A DNA stretch of 64,000 nt, taken from the NCBI RefSeq assembly GCF_025264625.1, contig NZ_CP093313.1, positions 3,100,001 to 3,164,000 on the forward strand, read 5' to 3'. This DNA is from Occallatibacter riparius. Lineage in GTDB: Bacteria > Acidobacteriota > Terriglobia > Terriglobales > Acidobacteriaceae. Position 1 is the first letter of the stretch, and every line of letters starts with the position of its first letter. Below are positions 24,738 through 33,275 of the stretch, piece after piece. The notes below the pieces were generated by a model, which was not told where the DNA came from, made no database searches, and saw only the letters and a list, made by a program, of their open reading frames with translations. The position numbers and the translations under genes are program-made.

Positions 24738-25815
24738 CGCGCTCCTCGCGGGCGCAATCTCTACTGTAGTTTTGTCGTTTTTCGCGGGTCTTCCGCTTTC
24801 CGCGCAGATCAAGTCAGGACCGCCGGTGACCCAGGCTCCCGGCCAGGCCCCGCCTCTCACTGTCGACCGCGACCCTATCCGCTCGCCGGAAGGCGAGACG
24901 CCTTCGGCAGCGGCGAAGCGTCCCGGCGTGGAGAAGGAAGGCGGGCAATACGTTCTTCACTACGACGTGGAAGAAGTGGTGCTGAACGCCACCGTGCTGG
25001 ATTCGGGCGGTCGCCTTGTTCAGGACCTTAAGAAGGACAACTTCACTGTTTTTGAAGACGGCGTGAAGCAGAACGTAATCAGCTTCCAGCACACGGATCT
25101 GCCGGTCTCGATTGGGCTCGTGGTGGACAATTCCGGTTCGATGGCCAAAAAGCGGCCCTCAGTGAACAAGAGCGCGCTGGACCTGATTGAGGCGTCGAAT
25201 CCGAACGACGAAGCCTTCGTTGTGAACTTCTCTGACGAAGCTTTCGAAGACCAAACGTTCACCTCGGATATCAATAAGCTCCGCGACGGCCTTTCCCACA
25301 TTGAGTCTCGCGGCGGGACTGCTCTTTACGACGCGGTGGTGGCCTCGGCCGATAAGCTTGCCGCCGACGCCAAGCGGCCGAAGCAGGTGCTGATCATCAT
25401 CACCGATGGTGAAGATAACGCCTCCACGCTAAACCTGGAGCAGACAATTCGGCGGGTGCAGCAGCTCTCCGGCCCGGTGATTTACTCGATCGGGCTGCTG
25501 TTCGGTGACGAGATGAGCCACAGCGAAGTGCGCGCCGCGCGGCGGGCGCTCACGCTGCTCTCCGGGGAGACGGGGGGCATGGCCTTCTTCCCCAAATCCA
25601 TTGAGCAGGTGGATGAGATTGCCGCCGAGGTGGCGAGGGACATCCGGAGTCAGTACACGATCGGCTATCACTCTTCGAAGCCGTCGAGCCAGCCTGGGTT
25701 CCGCCGGGTGCAGCTTGACGCCGAGGAGCAGGGACATGGGAAGCTGACGGTCCGTACGCGTACGGGCTACTTCCCGACGACGCGGCAACCGAAGAAGTCG
25801 CAGAGCAAGCAATAG
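24721..25815 (+). CDS. VWFA-related secreted protein, acidobacterial type (copy 2)
   Basis: A 364-residue paralogue of the preceding gene. Signal peptide MRQCNNALLAGAISTVVLSF, linker, beta domain with VVLNATVLDSGGRLVQDLKK, VWA domain with MIDAS DNSGSMAKK, LIIITDGEDNAST, and the closing IGYHSSKPSSQPGFRRVQL. The two copies keep the same architecture but differ widely in sequence, so the duplication is old. The start at 24721 lies inside the first gene's end; ATG 24703 is an alternative. Translation is probably coupled. Function of the family is unknown; metal-dependent protein binding at the envelope is likely. Confidence 0.84.
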   Translation: MRQCNNALLAGAISTVVLSFFAGLPLSAQIKSGPPVTQAPGQAPPLTVDRDPIRSPEGETPSAAAKRPGVEKEGGQYVLHYDVEEVVLNATVLDSGGRLVQDLKKDNFTVFEDGVKQNVISFQHTDLPVSIGLVVDNSGSMAKKRPSVNKSALDLIEASNPNDEAFVVNFSDEAFEDQTFTSDINKLRDGLSHIESRGGTALYDAVVASADKLAADAKRPKQVLIIITDGEDNASTLNLEQTIRRVQQLSGPVIYSIGLLFGDEMSHSEVRAARRALTLLSGETGGMAFFPKSIEQVDEIAAEVARDIRSQYTIGYHSSKPSSQPGFRRVQLDAEEQGHGKLTVRTRTGYFPTTRQPKKSQSKQ

Positions 25816-25839
25816 GCTGACTGAGAACCGGAAAAGCAA

Positions 25840-25861
25840 GGGGCTGGCCGAGGCCAGCCCC
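25840..25861. terminator. Bidirectional terminator between convergent genes
   Basis: Stem GGGGCTGGCC / GGCCAGCCCC with a two-base centre. T-rich stretches lie on both sides (GTTTTG on plus, TTGCTTTT on minus). It serves the VWA pair on plus and the phosphate transporter on minus, whose stop is 20 bp away. Confidence 0.75.
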
Positions 25862-25880
25862 GGTGTTTTGCCTTGAAGAT

Positions 25881-27632
25881 CTAGCTTGCGATGCTGCGGA
25901 AGATCCAGAACAGAAGCCCGGAGAGAATTGCGGCGGCCGGCAGGGTGAAGATCCACGCTGCCGCAATGTTGCGGACAGTAGAGAGCTGAAGGCCGCTCTG
26001 ATTCGCGGCCATGGTGCCGGCTATGCCGGAACTCAGCACGTGCGTCGTGCTTACCGGCAATCCGAAGTTGTCTGCCGCGAAGATGGTGCCCATCGCGACC
26101 AACTCGGCCGCCGCTCCCTGACCATAGGTAAGGTGGCTCTTGCCGATCTTCTCGCCTACTGTGACCACGATGCGCTTCCAACCGACCATGGTGCCGAGTC
26201 CCAGGGCCAGCGCCACCGCCACCTTGACCCACGACGGGATGAACTTGGTGGCTTTGTCGATTTTGCCTTTATAGTTGTTCAGCGCTGCGGTCTCGTCGGC
26301 GTTGAAGCTCCCCTGATGATTCTTCGCCAGCAGGCGTAGCGTCTCGCTGGTTACGTACATGTCGTTGCGCACGTTGCTCTGCTGCGAGGCCGGCACGTTT
26401 TTGTAGGAGGAGTACACGCTGACGTCTCCTTCGAGGTCGCGCATCAGTTCGCGCAGCGCGGTCATGGTGGCAGGCTGCACCTTCTTGGTGCGGAGGTAAG
26501 TCGTCAGTTCCTCCCGGGCATCGGGTCCCAGGATCGCGTTCCGGTCCACATGGGCATCCACGATTGAAACGGCACGCTGCGAGGCTGCGAGGAAATCCTG
26601 CATGTCGTGGGCGGTGACCGCGTGGTTGAGAGCATAGGCGGTGGGCACGGTGCCGATGAGGATGAGCATGATGAGGCCCATGCCCTTCTGGCCATCGTTG
26701 GAGCCGTGGAAGTAGCTGACGCCGGTGCAGGTAAGAATGAGCAGGGCGCGAATGGGAAACGGCGGTGGCTGGTCGCCCTTGGGAGCCTCGAACAGCGCCT
26801 CAGGGGTGGGGATGGCCATGAAGGCGAGCCACAGCAACACGGCCACGCCGAGGGACCAGCCGATGGTCCACAGCCAGCTGGTCTGAAACAGGAAGATGCA
26901 GGCAAGCGCAGTGGCTGGAGCGGAGAGCAGCAGACCCCAGCGCCGTGTACTCGGCTTGAGAATCATGAAGAGCACGGCCGCGTAGCCGAACCCAACCAGC
27001 GGCGAGATGAGCAATACGCGAAAGACCTTGAAGGCCTGCTCCCAATCGACGCCAGAGGTGCCGCCTGCACCGCTGCTCATCATCTGGTTTGCCAGTCCGA
27101 CGCCGATGATGGAGCCGGTCATGGTGTGGGTGCTGGATGCCGGCAGACCTAGCCACCACGTACCGAGGTTCCACAAGATAGCGGCGATCAGAAGGGCGAA
27201 GACCATGGCAAAGCCCGCTCCGGAACTGACCTTGAGAATCAGTTCCACGGGAAGCAGGGTAATGATTGTGAAGGCCACGGTGCCCGCTGATGTCAGGACG
27301 CCCACAAGGTTGCACAAGCCTGACCAGACAACGGCGATATTGGGTTCCAGCGAGTGCGTGTAGATGACGGTGGCGACGGCATTTGCTGTGTCATGGAATC
27401 CATTGACGAACTCGAATCCCAGGGCAATCAGCAGCGCGGTCCCCAGCAACAGGTAGGGCCACGCGCTGCCCAGAGGCTGGCTCCCCAGGTCGTCGGCGAT
27501 GTGGAATCCGACGTAGCCCAGCCCTCCGAGCAGAGCGATCGCGGCGATTAAACCGCCGATCCATCCGGACGACTTCTTCATTTTGCGGTCTAAAAGCCCT
27601 GGGACTTCTGCGGTAGTTGCCAGATCGGCCAT
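25881..27632 (-). CDS. pit: PiT-family inorganic phosphate transporter
   Basis: A 583-residue inner-membrane symporter with two PiT signatures: GFEFVNGFHDTANAVATVIYT (first 20 residues shown in parts: GFHDTANAVATVIYTHSL at about 70) and the second repeat AMGTIFAADNFGLPVSTTHVL near the C-terminus. STHTMTGSIIGVG is also typical. It has some 10-11 hydrophobic helices with a central hydrophilic domain (about 330-440) that is longer than in E. coli PitA. AGGAGAG precedes the ATG. A low-affinity Pi or metal-phosphate transporter is likely. Confidence 0.92.
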   Translation of the reverse strand: MADLATTAEVPGLLDRKMKKSSGWIGGLIAAIALLGGLGYVGFHIADDLGSQPLGSAWPYLLLGTALLIALGFEFVNGFHDTANAVATVIYTHSLEPNIAVVWSGLCNLVGVLTSAGTVAFTIITLLPVELILKVSSGAGFAMVFALLIAAILWNLGTWWLGLPASSTHTMTGSIIGVGLANQMMSSGAGGTSGVDWEQAFKVFRVLLISPLVGFGYAAVLFMILKPSTRRWGLLLSAPATALACIFLFQTSWLWTIGWSLGVAVLLWLAFMAIPTPEALFEAPKGDQPPPFPIRALLILTCTGVSYFHGSNDGQKGMGLIMLILIGTVPTAYALNHAVTAHDMQDFLAASQRAVSIVDAHVDRNAILGPDAREELTTYLRTKKVQPATMTALRELMRDLEGDVSVYSSYKNVPASQQSNVRNDMYVTSETLRLLAKNHQGSFNADETAALNNYKGKIDKATKFIPSWVKVAVALALGLGTMVGWKRIVVTVGEKIGKSHLTYGQGAAAELVAMGTIFAADNFGLPVSTTHVLSSGIAGTMAANQSGLQLSTVRNIAAAWIFTLPAAAILSGLLFWIFRSIAS

Positions 27633-27821
27633 GGATCTCTCCTGACGGGATGTGTGGACGGGATCCGGAGTGGCGGGGATTTCACTCTCGGTTCAACAGG
27701 GATAGCACCCCGCTGTTAACCGCTCGTGAAGTTCATGTTGCAGGTTGGGGAATGGCCGATTGACGGGTGCCTTATCGCACACTGAGGAAGAAAGAGGCGC
27801 AACGGAGCTCTAGCGCCGCAG

Positions 27822-29969
27822 TTATTTTTTGGAGAGTTGAAGCGCGTACACCTCGTTGGAGCCTTTATCGAGCAGCACAAGCGGAGCTCCTTGCGGATCC
27901 ACTCCGAACCATCCTCCCAGGCTGCCGGTCGGGGCAGTTTCCTTGAGGGGAGCGATGAGTTGCGGTCTGCCGCCCGCGATAGGTGTGCGCACGATCCCCT
28001 GGCTCCAAAGCGGGATGTAAACATACTTGCTGTCCCGCGACCATACCGGAAAATTGGCGAACCCTTCGTAGATCGTCCTCCATCGGTTCGATGTCAGGTC
28101 GAACACCTTCAGCTTGTGCTCGCTGACCGTCAAGGCGGCTATGTAGCGCGCGTCAGGCGACCAGCGCGGAGAAAAATCCTCGCCGGAGCCAGGAAGGGCC
28201 GTCACCGCATGGGTGCTGAGGTCGTAAATCCGTATCTCCACCGGATGAAGAGTGTTCCATACATTTCCGAGATTGGAATACACCACCTTCTTACCGTCCG
28301 GCGACCAGTGCGGATCCACTTCAGGTTCCTTGCCGTCGGGCATCAGCCTTTTCGGCGGGCCGCCCAGGGCGGGGACCAAGTACATTTGGATCGCCCCAGT
28401 GCCTTTCTGTGCGCAGATCAAAATCTGGGAACCGTCCGGCGACCATTCGGCACATTTCACTGCCAGCGTCGAATCCGTCATTTGAATCGCGCCGCTTCCG
28501 TCGACATTCGCCCGGTATAAGACCTCTTCTGGGAACGACACGTAAGCCACGAATCTTCGATCCGGCGAATAGGAAACAAATTGCGCCGACCTGCCGCCGA
28601 GGAAGGGGCTCCATCTCTGCGTTTGCTCGTCAAATCGCAACAGTTCGCCATTGAGAACGATGCCGCGCGCAAATACGCTGTTGCCGTCGCGCGATGGTAT
28701 CGGGTGGCCCCAGCGCGTCGGACCGAAAGTCAACTGGATGGGCTCTCGATGCCTTTGCCCCCGCCACGAGTGGCGCTCGTCGAGCGCCCACAGCTGGTTC
28801 CCGGCCATGAAAGGAGTCATGTTCGGCTCTCCCGAGAGGAAAATGTAGTATTCGCCGTCCGGGGTCCAGCGGCCACTCGATTTCCAGGAAGATGGCTTCC
28901 AGCCTGGAAGCACAGCGTGAAGACCAGTGCCATCAGGCGACACCTCCCACAACTCATGCAAACGGGTGAAGCGGATACGCGTCCCATCGGGCGACCAACT
29001 CATGCTGCCTTCCACCACCCAGTTCATGTCAGAGTCAGACGCAGCATCCTTGAAGGACTTCGTCGCAGCGATCTGGTGGACCTCCGTCCCATCGCTTCGT
29101 ACCACGAAGATCTCGCCACGCCATGTGTACACGAGTCTCTTGCCATCCGGCGACCACGCGGCACCCACGGCCTGACCGAGTTGCCGGAGTGGGTTCCCCG
29201 TGATTGCTACTGACCACAGTGAATAAGAGGGACCGGCGCACAAGAAGGTGAGGCCATCCCGCGAGAGGTCATAGATCAACGGATGATCTCCGGGTTCCAG
29301 TCCGGGAATCGGCCGGTCTTCTCCGGGCAGACGAATCGGGATTCCGGTCAACTCGCCGCCGGTAAGCGGTACCTGGACCACTGAGTCGACGGGGAAGAAC
29401 AGGTTCACATAAACGCGGCTCCCGTCGGCGGCCGCTACTTCCTTGAACCAGCCATCGTGCGTAAGCTGCACGTATTCCGTGACCCTCATCATGTGCCGCG
29501 GCCAGAACCAGAGCCAGAGTGCCGCGACCAAGGCGAGTGTTCCCGCACCGACGGAAACCGCCAGCCAAGGCCGCGGCTTCCCTCGAACGCGCGATGGCTT
29601 TGCAGCCGCCGTCCCTTTGTCGATGCCCGGGGAAGGGGCGAGCGGCGCTATAAACCGGTACCCATGTTTCGGGATCGTTTCAATGTAGAGAGGCTTGTCG
29701 GCGGTATCGCCCAATGCCTCGCGGAGATGCATCACAGCAGCGTTCAGGCTGTGATCGAAATCCACGAATGTGTCGGCCGGCCAGAGGGCATTGCGGAGTT
29801 CCTCGCGCGTTACAAGGTCGCCGGCACGCTCCAGCAGCAGTACGAGAACCTTGAAGGACTGCTCACGCAGCTTCAGGTGTACTCCCGCCCGCCGCAACTC
29901 ACCCGCATGCGCATCGACCTCAAACACCCCGAAGCGCCAGGTCTGCGTGGTGTGCGCTAACGTCGTCAC
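27822..29969 (-). CDS. Transmembrane winged-helix regulator with PD40/TolB-like beta-propeller
   Basis: About 715 residues. An N-terminal OmpR/CadC-type winged helix (about 8-105: RFGVFEVDAHAGELRRAG, LLLERAGDLVTREELRNALW, FDHSLNAAVMHLREALGD, YIETIPKHGYRFI). One transmembrane helix follows (about 128-148, WLAVSVGAGTLALVAALWLW), then a periplasmic domain of repeated WSPDG.. PD40/WD40-like blades to the end. The architecture is a one-component membrane sensor and is strongly expanded in acidobacteria. GTG 29969 is preferred over GTG 30014 since it gives the usual short N-terminus. Ligand and targets are unknown. It is divergent from the gene at 30222. Confidence 0.87.
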   Translation of the reverse strand: MTTLAHTTQTWRFGVFEVDAHAGELRRAGVHLKLREQSFKVLVLLLERAGDLVTREELRNALWPADTFVDFDHSLNAAVMHLREALGDTADKPLYIETIPKHGYRFIAPLAPSPGIDKGTAAAKPSRVRGKPRPWLAVSVGAGTLALVAALWLWFWPRHMMRVTEYVQLTHDGWFKEVAAADGSRVYVNLFFPVDSVVQVPLTGGELTGIPIRLPGEDRPIPGLEPGDHPLIYDLSRDGLTFLCAGPSYSLWSVAITGNPLRQLGQAVGAAWSPDGKRLVYTWRGEIFVVRSDGTEVHQIAATKSFKDAASDSDMNWVVEGSMSWSPDGTRIRFTRLHELWEVSPDGTGLHAVLPGWKPSSWKSSGRWTPDGEYYIFLSGEPNMTPFMAGNQLWALDERHSWRGQRHREPIQLTFGPTRWGHPIPSRDGNSVFARGIVLNGELLRFDEQTQRWSPFLGGRSAQFVSYSPDRRFVAYVSFPEEVLYRANVDGSGAIQMTDSTLAVKCAEWSPDGSQILICAQKGTGAIQMYLVPALGGPPKRLMPDGKEPEVDPHWSPDGKKVVYSNLGNVWNTLHPVEIRIYDLSTHAVTALPGSGEDFSPRWSPDARYIAALTVSEHKLKVFDLTSNRWRTIYEGFANFPVWSRDSKYVYIPLWSQGIVRTPIAGGRPQLIAPLKETAPTGSLGGWFGVDPQGAPLVLLDKGSNEVYALQLSKK

Positions 29970-30221
29970 CAATCCACTTCTTCCTGAATCGGCTACGGCA
30001 AAGGAGTGTAGCACAGGCTGGGGACCGTCGGATGCCCAAAATCTTCTGGTAAATAGAGCCTCGTAGACTCCTGATTCGTGGCTACTTACGAGGTAACCAG
30101 CGATTTGCCTTCGAAATGATTAGCAAAGCATTGAGGTTTACCGAGTTGGAGCGCAAAGTCACGAGCATCGCAAGCCGAAACGGGAGTCCGGCGAGCGAAA
30201 TTCAGAATCTGAGGTGCTCAG

Positions 30222-30641
30222 ATGAAACGCTCTCTGACGATCCAGCTTGGCCTCGTGGCCGCACTGCTCGCGCCCCTGCTCTCGGGCCCACCGGCATCGG
30301 CCCAGACTTCCGAGCGAGCGAACATCCCGTTCGCCTTCTTCGTCGACAAGCAGGAGTTCCCCGCGGGCTGCTATAAGCTCACGGTCGAGTCTGATACGCA
30401 ACTCTCCATGGTCAACTGCGAGACCGGCAAGCCGGTCATGTTGATGGCCCGCACCACCAAAGCCTATCAAGTGGTTCAGCACGGGAAACTGGTCTTCTAC
30501 GTCAGCGGTAAGAAGGCTCGCCTGCACCAGGCACTGTTTGCGGGCAGCAACAAGGACACGGTATTTGCACTGCCGCCTAAACTGCAGCGGGAAATAGCGA
30601 CCAACATGGGTGTAGCGACCGTTGAGATTGCGATGAAGTAA
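30222..30641 (+). CDS. Small secreted protein of acidobacterial type
   Basis: A 139-residue protein with a signal peptide (KRSLTIQLGLVAALLAPLLS, cleavage near ASAQT). A compact beta-rich domain follows, opening with ANIPFAFFVDKQEFPAGCYK and holding two Cys (about 63 and 76 by position in GCYK and VNCETG) that may form a disulfide. The IPFAF...PAG.Y opening recurs, as far as I recall, in many acidobacterial secreted proteins of unknown role. A GAGGTG ribosome-binding site precedes the ATG. It is divergent from the winged-helix/PD40 gene. Confidence 0.78.
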   Translation: MKRSLTIQLGLVAALLAPLLSGPPASAQTSERANIPFAFFVDKQEFPAGCYKLTVESDTQLSMVNCETGKPVMLMARTTKAYQVVQHGKLVFYVSGKKARLHQALFAGSNKDTVFALPPKLQREIATNMGVATVEIAMK

Positions 30642-30728
30642 AGCAGGCGCTAATCAAACTTTGATTGACCGGCTGCCCTCCCCCAGCCGGCTTCTTTTGC
30701 CTGCCAATAACTTATCTACGCTTGGAAA

Positions 30729-30744
30729 ATGACAGTATTGTCAT
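30729..30744 (+). promoter_or_regulatory. Perfect inverted repeat upstream of bacterioferritin
   Basis: ATGACA-GTAT-TGTCAT is a perfect 6-4-6 palindrome 31 bp before the bfr start, in an AT-richer stretch. Its AATGA...TCAT character faintly recalls Fur-type boxes. Iron- or redox-dependent control of bfr is inferred from position only. Confidence 0.45.
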
Positions 30745-30775
30745 CTTTGAGTTGTTCTGCAAGAATTGCCCAATT

Positions 30776-31246
30776 ATGAAAGGCAATCCCAAAGTTATCG
30801 AGCAACTGAACGAAGCTCTGCGGGACGAGCTTACCGCCATCAACCAGTACTTCCTGCACGCCGAGATGGCGGAGAACTGGGGCTACAAGAAGTATTCGAA
30901 GTACATCAAGCGCCAGTCCATCGATGAGATGAAGCACGCCGAGCTGCTGATGGAGCGCATTCTGTTCCTCGATGGCACGCCCTCCATGCAGCCCATGAGC
31001 CTCACCATCGGCCGCAGCGTACGGGAGATGATCGAGTCCGACCTCTCGCTCGAGCACGGCGCCGTTGCCTCCTACAACGAGTCCATCCGCATCTGCGTCG
31101 AGAACGGCGACAACGGTTCTCGTGACCTGTTCATGAAGCTGCTCAAGGACGAGGAAGGCCACGTGGACTGGCTCGAAGCCCAGGTACACCAGATCACTGA
31201 AATCGGCTACGAGCGGTACCTGATCACGCAGACAGAAGAGGGTTGA
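30776..31246 (+). CDS. bfr: Bacterioferritin
   Basis: A 156-residue iron-storage protein that forms a 24-mer cage with haem between subunits. Ferroxidase ligands Glu18, Glu51, His54, Glu93, Glu126 and His129 and haem ligand Met52 are all present (NEALRDELTAINQYF, SIDEMKHAELLMER, LKDEEGHVDWLE). ATG 30776 gives the usual start MKGNPKVIEQLN; a longer frame to 30665 adds unrelated residues. A palindrome just upstream may be its operator. Length is typical. Confidence 0.96.
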   Translation: MKGNPKVIEQLNEALRDELTAINQYFLHAEMAENWGYKKYSKYIKRQSIDEMKHAELLMERILFLDGTPSMQPMSLTIGRSVREMIESDLSLEHGAVASYNESIRICVENGDNGSRDLFMKLLKDEEGHVDWLEAQVHQITEIGYERYLITQTEEG

Positions 31247-31324
31247 GGGAAGCCGGCATCTTGGGGATTGCTCCTCTGAACCCTCTAATGACACCATCGG
31301 ATCACGTCATTTTTGGGGGGCTGC

Positions 31325-33214
31325 GTGCGCCGACAACTCCTGTGCTTTCTTGCGGCGGTCACGATGGTCTTGCCCGCCGCCGCGCAGTCCGTTACCGCGG
31401 TCCGCTATCAGTACGGCGACAATGCCGCCTGGGCGGATCCCGCCTTTGACGACTCATCGTGGCCCGTAGCCTCCAAGGGCGAATTCCCCGGGCCCCGGTT
31501 TGACTCCGACGGTTTCGTATGGGTTCGAGCCAAGCTCCAGGTTCCCGCCGTCGATGGCCAGCCCCTCGCCCTTCAGTGCGCTTCGGCTGAATCTGTCATC
31601 GACAGCTACGAGCTTTTCGTGAACGGGACGCGCGTTGGTCAATACGGCGCTTTCCCGCCGCATGCGGCTCCGCTCATCGCGCCGCAGATTCTGGTCTTCG
31701 ATATCCCAAAGGGCATCGCGACGCCCGGCAGCGTCGCTACGGTTGCGCTCCGCGGCTGGACATTCCCAGCCAATCGCGACCGCGGCCCCATCGGCAGGAC
31801 GCAGTATCCCATCTCCGCTGGGCTCAAAATTGACAACGCCCTTCTCCTTCACGCGGTCGCCGCTGAAACCCAGGCACGTGCCACCCTTCGCAGCACGCCG
31901 CAACTCGCCGTCGGCCTGGTCTTTATCGTGCTCGGGGTGATCGTCCTGGTGCTGGGCTTCTGGTCGCGCAGCAGAGGACTGTTCCTTTGCGCCATCTGGC
32001 TGATCGTCGCGCCCATCTTTCTCAGCTTTCTTGCCCTGGTTTCCGTTGCTGCCGGCGCCGACCTGCGCATCCTCGGCGCCCTCTTTCAGGTGGCCAACGG
32101 GATCGGCATGGGGGCGGCTCTTGAGCTGCTCTGGACGGTTCAGGGATACCGCAACCGCTTATTCCTCCAATTCGGCCGCGCCTGCTGGATCGCCGTAACC
32201 CTCGGTGGCGTCCTTATGTGCAGCCTCTCCAGCGCCGGCCCCCTCGTCCGAACAGCCATCTTCGTCAATGACTGGGGACTGTTTGCCTTTGACGCGCTTC
32301 TGGTCGTCGCCAATCTGTGGGCCCTGGCCGGACGCGGCCGCAGCCGTCCCTTTGCCGCGGCCATGTTGATCATCAACATCGGCTACTTTCTCGAGGTCGC
32401 CGGCGCCTCCGTCAGGTTCGATTTCTTCCCTCTCGACCTCTTCCAGACCGGCTTCTACCTCAGCATCTTCGCCGTCGCGGCCATTCTCGTCCGCGGTGTA
32501 TGGAAGGAATGGAAGCAGGCAGATGATCTCCGCATCGAGTTCGCCGCCGGCCGTGAACTGCAGATGAAGCTCGTTCCCCAGAATCTGCCTAATGTCTGCA
32601 ACCTCCGGCTCAACGCAGCTTATATTCCGGCCAAAGATGTGGGTGGTGATTTCTACCAGGTGATTGAACTGCCGGATTGCTCGACCCTCTTCCTCCTCGG
32701 CGATGTCAGCGGCAAGGGCCTCAAAGCTGCGATGACCGGCCTGGTCACGATTGGCGCGGCGAATGCGCTTGCGGCCGAAACTTCCGATCCTGCCGTCCTG
32801 TTACAGCGCCTCAACCGCGAAATCTGCCGCCTGCGCAACGAAGGTTTCATCACATGCCTGTGCGCGCGGGTTTCCGTGGATGGTTTCGTCACCTTCTCCA
32901 ACGCTGGCCACCTCTCCCCGTATGTGAATAGCGAAGAGATTCAGCTCGAATCCGGCCTGCCCCTCGGCCTTGTCCAGGGCGTCGAGTACCCAGCAACGAA
33001 CATCCAGCTTGCCCCGGGCGATACCCTCACCCTGCTCTCGGATGGGGTCGTCGAAGCACAGTCGTCATCGGGCGAGCTGTTCGGGTTTGACCGCACGCGC
33101 GAGCTTATTCACCTGCCCGCCGACGCTATTGCGCAGGCCGCGCTCACCTTCGGCCAGGCAGATGACATCACGGTCCTTACCCTCACCTTCGTTCCAGCGG
33201 AAGTCCCGGCCTGA
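31325..33214 (+). CDS. Membrane sensor with C-terminal SpoIIE/PP2C serine phosphatase domain
   Basis: About 629 residues. A signal peptide (MRRQLLCFLAAVTMVLPAAA) precedes a periplasmic galactose-binding-like beta domain (about 20-175, with FDDSSWP and YELFVNGTRVG as in sugar-binding sandwich folds), and about seven transmembrane helices (about 190-395) follow. The C-terminal PP2C/SpoIIE phosphatase (about 410-629) shows KDVGGDFYQVI, LLGDVSGKGLKAAMTG and QADDITVLTL. This is the RsbU/7TM-sensor type that dephosphorylates an anti-sigma-factor antagonist. GTG 31325 is chosen because it starts the signal peptide; TTG 31313 is possible. No anti-sigma or antagonist gene is adjacent. Confidence 0.85.
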   Translation: MRRQLLCFLAAVTMVLPAAAQSVTAVRYQYGDNAAWADPAFDDSSWPVASKGEFPGPRFDSDGFVWVRAKLQVPAVDGQPLALQCASAESVIDSYELFVNGTRVGQYGAFPPHAAPLIAPQILVFDIPKGIATPGSVATVALRGWTFPANRDRGPIGRTQYPISAGLKIDNALLLHAVAAETQARATLRSTPQLAVGLVFIVLGVIVLVLGFWSRSRGLFLCAIWLIVAPIFLSFLALVSVAAGADLRILGALFQVANGIGMGAALELLWTVQGYRNRLFLQFGRACWIAVTLGGVLMCSLSSAGPLVRTAIFVNDWGLFAFDALLVVANLWALAGRGRSRPFAAAMLIINIGYFLEVAGASVRFDFFPLDLFQTGFYLSIFAVAAILVRGVWKEWKQADDLRIEFAAGRELQMKLVPQNLPNVCNLRLNAAYIPAKDVGGDFYQVIELPDCSTLFLLGDVSGKGLKAAMTGLVTIGAANALAAETSDPAVLLQRLNREICRLRNEGFITCLCARVSVDGFVTFSNAGHLSPYVNSEEIQLESGLPLGLVQGVEYPATNIQLAPGDTLTLLSDGVVEAQSSSGELFGFDRTRELIHLPADAIAQAALTFGQADDITVLTLTFVPAEVPA

Positions 33215-33253
33215 CACGCGCCCCGCCGTGTCACGTTAATCTAGAAGTGACAC
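33212..33253 (+). promoter_or_regulatory. Two mutually exclusive hairpins before the cystathionine synthase/lyase gene
   Basis: TGACACG (33212-33218) can pair with CGTGTCA (33227-33233), and the overlapping GTGTCAC (33228-33234) can instead pair with GTGACAC (33247-33253). The central segment is therefore shared. It lies between the phosphatase stop and the start at 33276. It could be an attenuator-like switch or simply two operator half-sites; no poly-T follows. Confidence 0.35.
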
Positions 33254-33275
33254 CCTAGGAGCAAAGCCCCAGAAC

